64,000 bases of DNA, from the NCBI GenBank assembly GCA_041394885.1, contig JAWKHI010000010.1, positions 1 through 64,000 of the forward strand. The letters run 5' to 3'. Both the position numbers and the translations under genes were made by a program. This document shows positions 42,187 through 51,103 of this stretch, piece after piece. Position 1 is the first letter of the stretch. Each line of letters opens with the position of its first letter. The notes beneath the pieces were generated by a model, which was given only the letters and a program-made list of their open reading frames with translations, was not told where the DNA came from and made no database searches. This DNA comes from DSOI01 sp041394885 (GTDB lineage Bacteria; Acidobacteriota; Terriglobia; Bryobacterales; Bryobacteraceae).

Positions 42187-42847
42187 TCCGCGGGACCCAC
42201 ATCCCGGACACGCCGAAGCTCTCGGCCTTCTCCGGGCGCTGCTCCGCCGCGAGCGAGCCATGGTCTCCTCGGTGCTCCACGACGAGATCGGCCAGTTGCT
42301 CACCGCCGCCGGCCTCGAACTCGAACTGGCTCGCCTCGACGCTCTCGCTCGCGGAGGCCCCGAAGCCGCCAAGCCGATCTCGGCGGCGTCGCGACGCATG
42401 GAGGAGGCCTTCGCCCGCGTTCGCGCTCTCAGCTACCGGACGCACCCGGATCCAGCCGCCAAGTTCGGGTTCGCCTATGCTCTCGACCGATACCTGGAAG
42501 CAGCCAAAATCAAGCATGGCAGCCGTCTCCGCACGAGAATCGATCGATCCGCGGAGCCTCGGAATAATCTGGCGCGGGCAATTTACGAAATCGTCACCAC
42601 AACCCTGGACATCGCCCTGGAAGAGCCTTATAGTAGTCAAGTGAGTTTTAGTACTCATGTGCGATCTAACGGCCTCCGCTTGCGGATCCGCTGGACTTCG
42701 AAAGGGTCTGGCGGAGATCCGGAAGGAACAGAAAAAGAACAAATTGGGGTTTTGGAGGCGATCAGACAGATCGCATTTTCGTGCGGCATTCCGGGTACGG
42801 TCTACTGTGATCGTACCTGTGCTAGCATAGTAGAACTTCACGGTTAG
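42164..42847 (+). CDS. Histidine kinase-like protein with HisKA_3-type helix and degenerate ATPase domain
   Basis: This is 227 residues from the ATG at 42164 (start uncertain; a later ATG at residue 33 exists). It has a dimerisation helix like NarL-type partners: LHDEIGQLLTAAGLELELAR, with H39 as the potential phosphorylation site. The C-terminal part aligns with an HATPase_c domain, but key residues are missing. Where the N-box should have E-x-x-x-N there is EIVTTTLDIA, the G1 'D-x-G-x-G' is WTSKGSGG, and G2 is not recognisable. It has no sensor domain or membrane helix. It lies 25 nt upstream of a NarL-type regulator. It may be an inactive kinase or adaptor. Confidence 0.65.
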   Translation: MPAKRAPDPRDPHPGHAEALGLLRALLRRERAMVSSVLHDEIGQLLTAAGLELELARLDALARGGPEAAKPISAASRRMEEAFARVRALSYRTHPDPAAKFGFAYALDRYLEAAKIKHGSRLRTRIDRSAEPRNNLARAIYEIVTTTLDIALEEPYSSQVSFSTHVRSNGLRLRIRWTSKGSGGDPEGTEKEQIGVLEAIRQIAFSCGIPGTVYCDRTCASIVELHG

Positions 42848-42872
42848 GAGAAGAGGGAAAAACCCCGACAAC

Positions 42873-43535
42873 ATGCCAACAGACGTGTTGCTGGTAGATG
42901 ATCACGTTGTCGTACGAGACGGTATTAAGGCCATTTTGGAAGCAGGCGGCGAGTTTCACGTAGTTGGTGAAGTGGAGAGTGGATCCGAAGCGATTCAGTT
43001 CTGCAAGGGACACCCTCCGGCCCTGGTCCTCATGGACATCTCATTGCCCGGGCTCGACGGTATCGAGGCTACCACTGAAATTCTACGCCACTCGCCTTCG
43101 GCGAGAGTCGTCGTCCTCTCGATGTATGACGACGAGGTCCACGTTATGAACGCTATGAGAGCCGGCGCGCGGGGCTTTGTCCTGAAGCGAGCTTCGCTGA
43201 CGGACCTCATGGACGCCATGCGGACCGTCGCCAAGGGCGGTTCGTACCTCAGTCCACAGGTCTCTGACCGGCTGCTCCGGCGCATACAGTCCGGCAACCT
43301 GCAGGCCTCGCCGTCGTCACCCTTGATCGAAGGCTTGTCCCGCCGCGAGGTCCAGGTGCTACGGCTGGTCGCCGAGGGCAAAAGTAGCAAGGAAATCGCC
43401 TCCATCCTCGCACTCGAACTGGAGACCGTCCGCAGCTACCGCAAGACCATGATGAAGAAGCTCGGCGTCAACAATGCCGCCTCGCTTACCAAGCTTGCTG
43501 TAGCCGCCGGGCTTACCGCCATCGAGACGCGCTAA
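42873..43535 (+). CDS. NarL/FixJ-family response regulator
   Basis: This 220-residue protein has a receiver domain (about 1-120) with the acidic pocket VDDHVV, phosphorylation site D55 in LVLMDISLPG, a conserved Ser in VVLSMYDD, and a Lys in FVLKRAS. A C-terminal LuxR helix-turn-helix follows (about 148-215: LSRREVQVLRLVAEGKSSKE, then VRSYRKTMMKKLGV). It is a complete two-domain transcription factor. The gene follows the degenerate kinase by 25 nt. Targets are unknown; the operon places it under the control of the transketolase cluster or an internal promoter. Confidence 0.92.
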   Translation: MPTDVLLVDDHVVVRDGIKAILEAGGEFHVVGEVESGSEAIQFCKGHPPALVLMDISLPGLDGIEATTEILRHSPSARVVVLSMYDDEVHVMNAMRAGARGFVLKRASLTDLMDAMRTVAKGGSYLSPQVSDRLLRRIQSGNLQASPSSPLIEGLSRREVQVLRLVAEGKSSKEIASILALELETVRSYRKTMMKKLGVNNAASLTKLAVAAGLTAIETR

Positions 43536-43547
43536 CCGGCGCCGGGC

Positions 43548-43571
43548 GCCCCTGCCCAAACCGGCGGGGGC
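43548..43571. terminator. Hairpin between the convergent response regulator and TonB-type receptor genes
   Basis: GCCCCTGCC (43548-43556), loop CAAACC and GGCGGGGGC (43563-43571) form a 9-bp stem with one G-U pair. It lies midway between two convergent stops (43535 and 43584) and could end both transcripts. There is no U-tract. Confidence 0.45.
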
Positions 43572-43583
43572 ACTGGACAAGAA

Positions 43584-46500
43584 TCAGAATCGGAACCGGA
43601 TCGAAGCCTGTACAGACCGGGAACCCCCAGGCTGCAGCATCGGCGTAAGCCCGCTGCCCGGGCTCCCGGTTCCCATCATCAGGCTCAGCATCGATGGGGA
43701 TTCGCCGAACAGCGGGCTCGAAAGATACCGCGACGGATCAGCGAAGTTCGGGTGATTGGCTACGTTGAACGCCTCCAGACGCAACGCCAGACGCGCCCGT
43801 TCTCCCGCACGAAACTCGCGGCGCACAGCCAGATCCACCTGCTGCATTCCAAAGCCGTGGAGAACGTTTCGCCCCAGGCTGCCCTGTTCGCCGGCCGCCC
43901 GCGGACCAAATGCAGCCGGATTCAGACGCCGCCCCGCCGGCGCCGCCGCATCCTCCAGCCATACCGGTTGCCCCGCGATCAGATCCGGCCGGAACGCATT
44001 CCCGAATCCGAGTCCAAGCGCGTACTCGGCATTGAGCGGATTCACCGGGAATCCAGCGCGTGCCCGTACAATCGTATCGATGGCCCATCCCGAGCCCGCG
44101 CGGCGCAGCCACCCCCGGCCGCGGACTCCGGGCTCCCACGTTACCGCCGCCGACGCCGCGTGACGGACGTCGAAGTCAGCCGAACCGCGGTCACGTCCCG
44201 CCCCGGCGCCGGGCCCTACCCAGTGCAGCACCGAGTCACTCGAACTGTTGTCGATGGCGTGGCCCCACGCATACGATGCGTGGATCTGGAGGCCGCGGCG
44301 CATCGGCCGCCGATACTGCACTTGCAGGCTATGGTAGGCGGACTCGCCGCGATTGGTGGCCAGCGCCAGCCAAAGCGTGGCGCTATTGGCAAACGCCCCG
44401 AACTCACGGCGCAGCAGCCGCGCACCGCTCGCGCCAACGTATCCAACCGTGAGCACCCCAGACGGTCCGCTGCCGGCCTCCACCGAAACGTTCCATTGCC
44501 GGACAGCGGGAAGCCGCAGATTCGGTTCGAATCCGAAACTGAGCAGCGTGGAGAAGGGTGCGTTCCGGCTGTTGAGAAATTGCGTCATGCTCAGCGGACC
44601 CCCATTGATCAGGTCCGTCGCGATGCTGAGCGACGAATCATAATAAATACCCCAACCGCCGCGAATCACCAGCGGCGCGCGACGGAACGGTGTCCAGGCA
44701 GCGCCCAGGCGAGGCGCGAGGTAGCCGCCGTTCCCAGCCCAGATCGAATTCTGTCCGGCGAACGCGTAGGCTTCGGTCGAAACCACGGTGCCGCGCGCCC
44801 AGTGCAAGCCAGGCGGCGGCGAGTGCTCCCAGCGCATTCCGAAAACCGCGGTGAACCTCGGATGGATGCGCCAGGAATCGTGGGCGAACATCGCATATTC
44901 GCGGACCAGCCCGGAAAGAATCCGCGGCGGCGACGTCGCAACCCAGAACTTGGGCCGGTCGGCCAGATCGCCCAGCGACTCCGCGATCAAGCTCAGCGCC
45001 GGGGTATGGTCATGGCGGTCCGGCAGGTAACGCCGGTAGTCAAAACCCACCCGCAGCGAGTGCCCCGCCAGATTCACCGACACCGACGGAAGAAAGTGCC
45101 ACTGCGTCTGGCGCTGGTCGCCCTCCCGCCCCAGAACCGCCTGCCCCACACCGGCTACGGAAAAACGGAACAGTGAATCGCAATAGCCGGGCGAGCCGGG
45201 CAGAAGAACCGGCAGTGAGAGGCATGGCATCCGTTGAGCGCTGTCCTGATACCCCCATCCGGACTTGCCGAGACTGCTGGTCCGGTTGAACCGGAAATCC
45301 GCCAGAACGGACCTGGTGAGGAATACTGTCGCCCCACCGGTCATGCTCCCCGAACGAATCCACAAGTCGTTGACCTGTCCAGTGGTGTACTCGTTGGTGG
45401 AAACCGAACCCTGGTACCTGGCGAACAACTTCACGCGCGATCCGATGGCCTGATCGAGCCGCAGCGCGCCCGCGTCCAGACGCGATCGCCGCGTGTACAC
45501 GCCGCGCCACTGCCCCAGGCCGGACCCGAGTTCGGGGCCGTTCGGCAAGGGGAACAAATCGAGCGCGGGCCGAAGCCACTCGGGCGACCGCAGGCGCGAG
45601 GCCGCCGTCGGGGAGGCCATTTGCCACGCAAACGGCTCCCGCACCCGCATGCCCTCGTAATCGGCGTGGAAGAAGGTGCGGTTGCGCGCGATCGGGCCGC
45701 CCAGAGCAGCGCCAAAGTCGTTCAGTCCGGAGTCGGCCGCGGGAGACCCGTTGCGATTGGCGAACCAGTTGTTGGCGTCCAGGAGGTCGTCACGGCCGTA
45801 GCCGAACATCGATCCGTGGAACTGATTGCTGCCCGCGCGGCTGCTAAGGGAAACGTGCGCTCCTGGCAACCTGCCGGCCTGAGCCCCTGCCGTCGAGGTT
45901 TCGATCGCCACCTCTCGCAGTGCCTCGAGCGTGATCAGCCCGTGCATGCTGCCGAGCGCCGTCAGCCCGGGAAGGCTGCCCCCGGTGGCTTGTGCCGGCA
46001 GTCCGCCGCCGCTCACGCCGGTGTTCGCGCTCACTCCGTCCACCGTGAAGTAGTTGGTGTTGGGGCGCTGGCCGCTGACGCTGAACTGCCCGGATTCGCC
46101 GCGGGTGGCCGGCGTGGCCAGCGTCCCTGGCGCAAGTTCGATCAGGCTCGGCAGTCCGCGTCCGGTCACGGGCAGATTTTCGATTTGAGACCGGTCCACC
46201 AGGGACCCCGCCGACGCCTTGCCCGTCTCGAGCACCACCGGATCGTCGGTGATGGTGACCACTTCGTGCATGCCGCCGATCGGCAAGCTGAAGTCCACTT
46301 GCACGTGCTCGCCCGAAGCCGCCGCCACCCCGTATCGGATGACCGTGCGAAATCCCGCCCGCCGCACCGTGATTTTGTAGGACCCCGCCAGCAGGGCGCT
46401 GACGTTCCACCGGCCGTCGTCGCCAGAGGTGGTAATGCGCCGGAATCCCGTGTCCTGGCTCACCACGGTCACAGCCGCCTCGGGCACCGCCGCGCCAGAG

Positions 46501-46619
46501 GGATCGTGGATCGATCCCGAAAGCTGCGTGTAGGGTTGCGCTGCCAGTGAACCCGCTACCGAAAGCGCGAGCAGACACAACACGGCGCCTGCCGGCTGAT
46601 GGTGTCGATCCGCCGGCAT
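43584..46619 (-). CDS. TonB-dependent receptor-like outer-membrane protein (Oar/CarboxypepD-reg type)
   Basis: This is about 1011 residues from the ATG at 46619. A signal peptide (AVLCLLALSVAGSLAAQ) leads into a carboxypeptidase-regulatory-like domain (about 30-115: LSGSIHDPSGAAVPEAAVTV ... SYKITVRRAGF). A plug domain follows (GRGLPSLIELAPGT, SVSGQRPNTNYFTVDGVSAN), then a long beta-barrel ending in an aromatic residue (IRFRF), as outer-membrane barrels do. Acidobacteria carry many of these for large or insoluble substrates. It is 57 nt downstream of the zf-HC2 gene in the same direction, so it is likely the target or end of the ECF operon. A TTG 42 nt upstream is a less likely start. Confidence 0.85.
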   Translation of the reverse strand: MPADRHHQPAGAVLCLLALSVAGSLAAQPYTQLSGSIHDPSGAAVPEAAVTVVSQDTGFRRITTSGDDGRWNVSALLAGSYKITVRRAGFRTVIRYGVAAASGEHVQVDFSLPIGGMHEVVTITDDPVVLETGKASAGSLVDRSQIENLPVTGRGLPSLIELAPGTLATPATRGESGQFSVSGQRPNTNYFTVDGVSANTGVSGGGLPAQATGGSLPGLTALGSMHGLITLEALREVAIETSTAGAQAGRLPGAHVSLSSRAGSNQFHGSMFGYGRDDLLDANNWFANRNGSPAADSGLNDFGAALGGPIARNRTFFHADYEGMRVREPFAWQMASPTAASRLRSPEWLRPALDLFPLPNGPELGSGLGQWRGVYTRRSRLDAGALRLDQAIGSRVKLFARYQGSVSTNEYTTGQVNDLWIRSGSMTGGATVFLTRSVLADFRFNRTSSLGKSGWGYQDSAQRMPCLSLPVLLPGSPGYCDSLFRFSVAGVGQAVLGREGDQRQTQWHFLPSVSVNLAGHSLRVGFDYRRYLPDRHDHTPALSLIAESLGDLADRPKFWVATSPPRILSGLVREYAMFAHDSWRIHPRFTAVFGMRWEHSPPPGLHWARGTVVSTEAYAFAGQNSIWAGNGGYLAPRLGAAWTPFRRAPLVIRGGWGIYYDSSLSIATDLINGGPLSMTQFLNSRNAPFSTLLSFGFEPNLRLPAVRQWNVSVEAGSGPSGVLTVGYVGASGARLLRREFGAFANSATLWLALATNRGESAYHSLQVQYRRPMRRGLQIHASYAWGHAIDNSSSDSVLHWVGPGAGAGRDRGSADFDVRHAASAAVTWEPGVRGRGWLRRAGSGWAIDTIVRARAGFPVNPLNAEYALGLGFGNAFRPDLIAGQPVWLEDAAAPAGRRLNPAAFGPRAAGEQGSLGRNVLHGFGMQQVDLAVRREFRAGERARLALRLEAFNVANHPNFADPSRYLSSPLFGESPSMLSLMMGTGSPGSGLTPMLQPGGSRSVQASIRFRF

Positions 46620-46676
46620 CCTGTTTCCCAGCACGGAACTACTTCCCCGGCCCGGTTCCAAGATGCTTGCACTCTC

Positions 46677-48425
46677 TTACGGTAGTGTCTGCCGAGAAAA
46701 CTCGGCCGCCCGCAGCCGCAATGCCGACGTCGCCGACAGAAGCTGCTCAGGCAACTCGCCGGCCAGACCTTGGGCGCCATCTGCCGGCATACCCCCGAGG
46801 ATAGCAGCTACCAGCCTGTCCGCGCGCCGGGCGTCGCCGAACATCGCGGCCGCTTCGGCCTGCCAGTTGGCCTCCCGCGTCACCGCCGGCGCCGTCGGGG
46901 TCACCCCCATCGCCACTATCACCGGCCGGCTCAGAGTATCGAGCACACGGGCCTGCGCCATCGCCGCCCGTGTATGCTCCCGCACTAGCCCCTGCAAGAC
47001 CGCCTGTTCGGGGGGCGTCAATTGCGCAACCGTGGCTGGACCGAAACGTTCCGCCAACCTGCGCAGCGCATGCATCCGCACCATCAGTTGCTCGGAGGCG
47101 GAAAGCATCCTGTCCACGAACTGGTCGTACTCGGCGCGGCCACCGAGCTGCGTTTCGATCTCCCGCTGCCAGCGCGATCCCGATCCCGCGGCCGGCCCAC
47201 GCACCACACTCGAAGCACTGCCCGGAATCTCGCCGGCAGGCTCTTCCAGCCGGACCAACGCGTGAGGCATCGAAGCCAGTTCCGCCGCGATCCGCCGCCC
47301 GAGTTCCGGATTCACGCCAAGCCCTTTCACAATCACCCGGGCGCCCTCGCGTGCCACTTCCACCGGCTCGCCGAGATCGGCCCCAAGCCGATGCAACGCC
47401 GCCAGCACTTCCAGTTCCTCCCCGGCTGTCGCCGGCCGCTCGAGTTCCGTCGCCGCCGGGGCCGGGCTTCGAGGCGCCATCGGAGTCAGTGCGGATGCGG
47501 CTGGTGGCGCTCTCCGTGCATCCATCTCCACAATTTCCGCCGCCGCGGCCTCGGCCGCCGCTAGCTCCGGCGCCGGCCCGAGATCGCTGATCTCCACACG
47601 CTCCTGGCTGCCGAACTCGAAGGCGGCCTCCACCGGGCGCAAATCCTCCGCACCGATTTGCAGCATCGCGCTTTCCAGATAGCTCGACTTCGTGGAGGTC
47701 CGGACACGATACCAGCGGCGCTCCGGCGCCGCCGCGTCGCGGATCGTGGTCACTTCGTCGCGTTTCTCGGCCAGCCCGTCGCGCCATCGCGCGAACGACG
47801 CCGCGCTCAGCGGATCCGCCCAGTCGTAACGCGCGCGTGCGAATAGCGGCGCCACCGCGGCCAACGTGCCGCTCGATGGCGCTACCGTCGACGCCGCCGC
47901 CGTCCCGCTCCCAACCGTCCGCACCGCCCGGCGAGCCCCCGTTCGCACCTCGATCCGCCGGGGCTCAGCCACACGCTCCACCCGTCCCGCCTGCGCGCGG
48001 GCGGCCTTCTCCAACAACTCCGCCGCGCGCACCGTCGGCGCGTTCCGCAATTGATTCACCACCAACGCCCCAATCAGCAACATCGCCACCGCCGTGGCCC
48101 ACGCCCGCTGCCGGACCAGCGCCCCCGACGCCGCCTCCCACACCCTGGCATACCAGGGACGCCCGTTCAAGACCTGATCGAGCTCAATCACCCGGGCATG
48201 AATGTCCATCCACGGCGCCGGCGGTTCCGGCAGCCTCGGCGCCAATTCCTCATTCCGGTACCGGACGCACCGTCCGATCGTCTGCTCGATTTCCGACAAT
48301 TCCGCTCTGCACTGCCAGCACGCATCCAGATGCCCCCGCACCCGCCGGGAGTCCGCCGGTGTCAGTTCGCCGTCCGCGTATCGCAGCAGATCGCCGTCGG
48401 CGGGATGGCTGCCTGTTCGACTCAT
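46677..48425 (-). CDS. Large zf-HC2 anti-sigma-like membrane protein
   Basis: This is a 582-residue protein. The N-terminal zinc finger (H-x(3)-C-x(2)-C in RGHLDACWQCRAELSEIE) is the anti-sigma ZAS/zf-HC2 motif, followed by one transmembrane helix near residues 108-124 (WATAVAMLLIGALVVNQL). The rest (~450 residues) would be periplasmic: Ala/Pro-rich linkers, a region with RARYDWADPLSAASFARW, and a late helical part with VDRMLSASEQLMVRMHALRR. Most anti-sigma factors of this type are 150-300 residues, so the long exported part may be a sensor. It overlaps the sigma gene by 4 nt. Confidence 0.8.
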   Translation of the reverse strand: MSRTGSHPADGDLLRYADGELTPADSRRVRGHLDACWQCRAELSEIEQTIGRCVRYRNEELAPRLPEPPAPWMDIHARVIELDQVLNGRPWYARVWEAASGALVRQRAWATAVAMLLIGALVVNQLRNAPTVRAAELLEKAARAQAGRVERVAEPRRIEVRTGARRAVRTVGSGTAAASTVAPSSGTLAAVAPLFARARYDWADPLSAASFARWRDGLAEKRDEVTTIRDAAAPERRWYRVRTSTKSSYLESAMLQIGAEDLRPVEAAFEFGSQERVEISDLGPAPELAAAEAAAAEIVEMDARRAPPAASALTPMAPRSPAPAATELERPATAGEELEVLAALHRLGADLGEPVEVAREGARVIVKGLGVNPELGRRIAAELASMPHALVRLEEPAGEIPGSASSVVRGPAAGSGSRWQREIETQLGGRAEYDQFVDRMLSASEQLMVRMHALRRLAERFGPATVAQLTPPEQAVLQGLVREHTRAAMAQARVLDTLSRPVIVAMGVTPTAPAVTREANWQAEAAAMFGDARRADRLVAAILGGMPADGAQGLAGELPEQLLSATSALRLRAAEFSRQTLP

Positions 48426-48970
48426 AGTCCCTCTCGTCTCAGGCGGGCGATGGCCCGCCGCATGAACTCTCCCACCGCCGACGCGCTGATGCCCAACGTC
48501 TCGGCGATCTCCGGATATCGTAGTCCCTCCATACGCAAAAACAGGCAGCGCTTCTGCTGCTCCGATAGATTTTCTATGGCCCGGTGGAACCGCGTCATCC
48601 GGTCCCGTTGCACGAGCGCCGTCTCCGGCGATTCCTCGGAGGACTCCAGCCGCTGCTCCATCTCCGGCTCAAACGCACGCACCGATTTTTGTCCCGCCCG
48701 CACCCGTAAGCCATGATTGTGCGCCACGCGGAACACCCACGCTCTCGGGTTATCCAGCTCCGTCCGCTTCATCGTCATGTACAGGCGGAGAAAAACCTCT
48801 TGGGTCGCCTCCTGCGCCTGCGGCGGATACAGACCCAAGGTCAGCAGATAGCGGTAGACGTCGTTGCGCATTTCCTCGAACAGCTCCGCCACCCGCGCGC
48901 GGCACGATCCCTCCGCCGGTTCGGCAACCGGTATCCTCGCCAGCGCGTCGCGAATGAAACCTGAGGACAT
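48422..48970 (-). CDS. RNA polymerase ECF sigma factor
   Basis: This 182-residue protein has region 2 (about 28-95: RVAELFEEMRNDVYRYLLTL, QEVFLRLYMTMKR, NPRAWVFRVAHNHGLRV) and region 4 (about 120-180: LSEQQKRCLFLRMEGLRYPE and LGISASAVGEFMRRAIARL). It heads an operon with the zf-HC2 anti-sigma-like protein (4-nt overlap) and then the TonB-type receptor. An A-tract (about 49052-49071, minus strand) and the palindrome ACTAGT lie upstream of the start. Regulon unknown. Confidence 0.9.
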   Translation of the reverse strand: MSSGFIRDALARIPVAEPAEGSCRARVAELFEEMRNDVYRYLLTLGLYPPQAQEATQEVFLRLYMTMKRTELDNPRAWVFRVAHNHGLRVRAGQKSVRAFEPEMEQRLESSEESPETALVQRDRMTRFHRAIENLSEQQKRCLFLRMEGLRYPEIAETLGISASAVGEFMRRAIARLRREGL

Positions 48971-49144
48971 TTGTTACGTACTAGTACCACCCTTGCGCTG
49001 CGGTACGACTGCTAAGACCCATGAGCCGCTCGTTTCCACTACACCCATCGCAAACTTTTTTTGATTTTTTCGTATCCGGTGTAGTTGATCGGGCTGGTGG
49101 CGGGTCTTTGAGGGTGGAGGTTGTTCCGCCTCCCGAGTTCGTTC

Positions 49145-50236
49145 ATGAATCCGTTGGTCACAGTCAGCATCGTCACTCATCGCAGCCGCCGGTTCGTGGA
49201 AACTTGCCTGGCGTCGGTCGTCAGGCAGAAACTGCAGCCGCTCGAGATCATTATCGTGGATAACGCTTCCACCGACGGCACTGCGGAGTGGTTGGAGCAA
49301 TGGGCAAACAGCCCGGCAGCCCTGGGAATGCCGGTGCGCCTCATTCGAAACACTCGCAACGTGGGCTTCGCCGCGGGGCAGAACCAGGCTATCCGCGGTG
49401 CGCGGGGCGAGTGGGTGCTGACTCTCAATCCCGACGTGCGGCTGGAAGAGGCATTCCTTCTCCGCCTCCTTTCCGCCGCACGCCGGGATCCTCGGGCCGG
49501 CGTTGTCTGTGGCAAACTCTTGCGGGCAACCTCCGATTTTTCGATCGCCGCCGAGAGGCGCATCGATACCACCGGCATCTACTTCACACGCAATCTGCGC
49601 CATCTCGATCGCGGCTGGGACGAGCCCGATGACGGCCGTTACGGCGAACCCGAATACGTCTTCGGCGCCTGCGCCGCCGCCGCTCTCTACCGCCGTGACA
49701 TGATCGACGACATTTCCCTGGCCGGCGATTTCTTCGATCCCGACTTTTTCGCCTACCGCGAAGACGCCGACATCGCCTGGCGCGCCCAGCTCCTCGGCTG
49801 GCGCTGCATCTACACGCCCGACGCCGCCGGATGGCACATTCGAGGGCTCAAACCCGGCGATCGAGCCAATCATGCTCCCGTGCTGCGCATGCACTCGGTC
49901 AAGAACCGGATTCTCATGCGTATCAACAATATGACCGGCGGACTCTATCGCCGCGTTTGGCTCCCCGCCACCCTGCGGGACATTCTCGTTCTCGGCGGAT
50001 GTCTGCTCTCGGAACCCGCCTCCATTCCCGCGTTTTGGAAAGCCGCCGGTTGCGCCCCGCGATCGCTCGCCCGCCGCCGCCAAATCCTCGCCCGCCGCCG
50101 CGTGGACGACGCCACCATAGCTGAATGGTTCAGCGATACTCCCGTCAGCCGTCCACTCGAGCGCGGCGCCGGTCCCGATGAGCGTCGCCTGTCACTGGCC
50201 ATCAGCGATCTCTCACCGGCCGCGCCCTGGCATTAG
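49145..50236 (+). CDS. Family 2 glycosyltransferase (rhamnosyltransferase-like)
   Basis: This is 363 residues from the ATG at 49145. The GT-A fold is shown by VTVSIVTHRSRRFVETCLAS, IIIVDNASTDGTAEW, LTLNPDVRLEEAFL (the N-P-D in place of D-x-D) and EDADIAWRAQLLGW. The C-terminal ~60 residues are basic. These enzymes add sugars to cell-surface polysaccharide or O-antigen in the cytoplasm at the inner membrane; acceptor unknown. A TTG at 49121 upstream is less likely. It diverges from the ECF operon, with 174 nt between. Confidence 0.87.
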   Translation: MNPLVTVSIVTHRSRRFVETCLASVVRQKLQPLEIIIVDNASTDGTAEWLEQWANSPAALGMPVRLIRNTRNVGFAAGQNQAIRGARGEWVLTLNPDVRLEEAFLLRLLSAARRDPRAGVVCGKLLRATSDFSIAAERRIDTTGIYFTRNLRHLDRGWDEPDDGRYGEPEYVFGACAAAALYRRDMIDDISLAGDFFDPDFFAYREDADIAWRAQLLGWRCIYTPDAAGWHIRGLKPGDRANHAPVLRMHSVKNRILMRINNMTGGLYRRVWLPATLRDILVLGGCLLSEPASIPAFWKAAGCAPRSLARRRQILARRRVDDATIAEWFSDTPVSRPLERGAGPDERRLSLAISDLSPAAPWH

Positions 50237-50312
50237 CCGCTTTACGGCGCCGCCACCACCCGCCGCCATATCCTGCCCGATGTTATCCTGATGAAGACGT
50301 CGAACCAGTACT

Positions 50313-50326
50313 GAGGGCAATCCCTC
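50313..50326 (+). other. Small hairpin upstream of the Gld-like ABC operon
   Basis: GAGGG (50313-50317), loop CAAT, CCCTC (50322-50326): a 5-bp stem-loop 15 nt before the ATPase ATG. No U-tract follows. It may be a weak terminator of the GT2 transcript or a 5'-leader structure. Confidence 0.25.
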
Positions 50327-50341
50327 CGCCTCAATCGGAAA

Positions 50342-51103
50342 ATGGATCCCAAGCCAATGATAGAGGCCCGTGGCCTCTCGAAATTCTACGGTGATTTCGC
50401 GGCAGTCCGCGATGTTTCTTTTTCGGTCCCCGAGGGGCAGGTTTGCGCCTTCCTCGGTCCCAACGGCGCCGGAAAATCCACCACGATGAAGCTGCTCACC
50501 GGATACGCCGCGCCCACCCATGGCGCCGCCCGTATCGCCGGTTTCGACGTCCAGACGCAGCGCCTCCAGAGCGCCGCCCATCTCGGCTACCTGCCCGAAA
50601 ACGGCCCCCTCTACCCCGACATGACCCCGCTCGCCCTGCTCCGCTTCTTCGGCAGGGCCCGCGGCATGTCCGGCGCCCGGCTGCGGGACCGCATCGACGA
50701 CGTTACCCGCATGTGCTTCCTCGACGACGTCCTCGAAAAGTCCATCTCTAAGCTGTCGAAAGGCTACCGCCAGCGTGTCGGCATGGCGCAAGTGCTCCTC
50801 CATGAGCCCAGCGTCCTGATCATGGATGAGCCCACCACGGGCCTGGACCCCAACCAGATCCGCGAAGTCCGCGGCCTCATTCGCACTCTCGGCGAAACCA
50901 AGACCGTCCTGCTTTCCACCCACATTCTCCAGGAAGTGGAAGCCGTCGCCGGCCGCGTGGTGATGATCAATGAAGGCAGGGTTGTCTTCGATGGCCCCCC
51001 CGATGGCCTGCTCGCCCACGGCCCCACCCTCGACGAGGCATTCCATACCCTCACCGGCCACAAACAGGTCCATCCGGACCCGGCCCAAGGAGACCCGCGG
51101 TGA
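50342..51103 (+). CDS. ABC transporter ATP-binding protein (GldA/NatA-like)
   Basis: This 253-residue ATPase has Walker A GPNGAGKST at 39-47, signature LSKGYRQRVGMAQVLL, Walker B LIMDEPTTGLD with the catalytic Glu, and the H-loop in LLSTHIL. It belongs to the ABC-2 drug/polymer export or gliding group. Its gene is followed by a fused permease/GldG-like protein and a DUF4340 protein, the same order as gldA-gldF-gldG in Bacteroidetes. The stop overlaps the next start. Substrate unknown. Confidence 0.9.
   Translation: MDPKPMIEARGLSKFYGDFAAVRDVSFSVPEGQVCAFLGPNGAGKSTTMKLLTGYAAPTHGAARIAGFDVQTQRLQSAAHLGYLPENGPLYPDMTPLALLRFFGRARGMSGARLRDRIDDVTRMCFLDDVLEKSISKLSKGYRQRVGMAQVLLHEPSVLIMDEPTTGLDPNQIREVRGLIRTLGETKTVLLSTHILQEVEAVAGRVVMINEGRVVFDGPPDGLLAHGPTLDEAFHTLTGHKQVHPDPAQGDPR

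Noticed and set aside
43752..46550. Two long plus-strand frames opposite the TonB-type receptor gene
   Set aside because: Both are Arg/Pro-rich shadows; the minus strand reads a full signal-plug-barrel protein.
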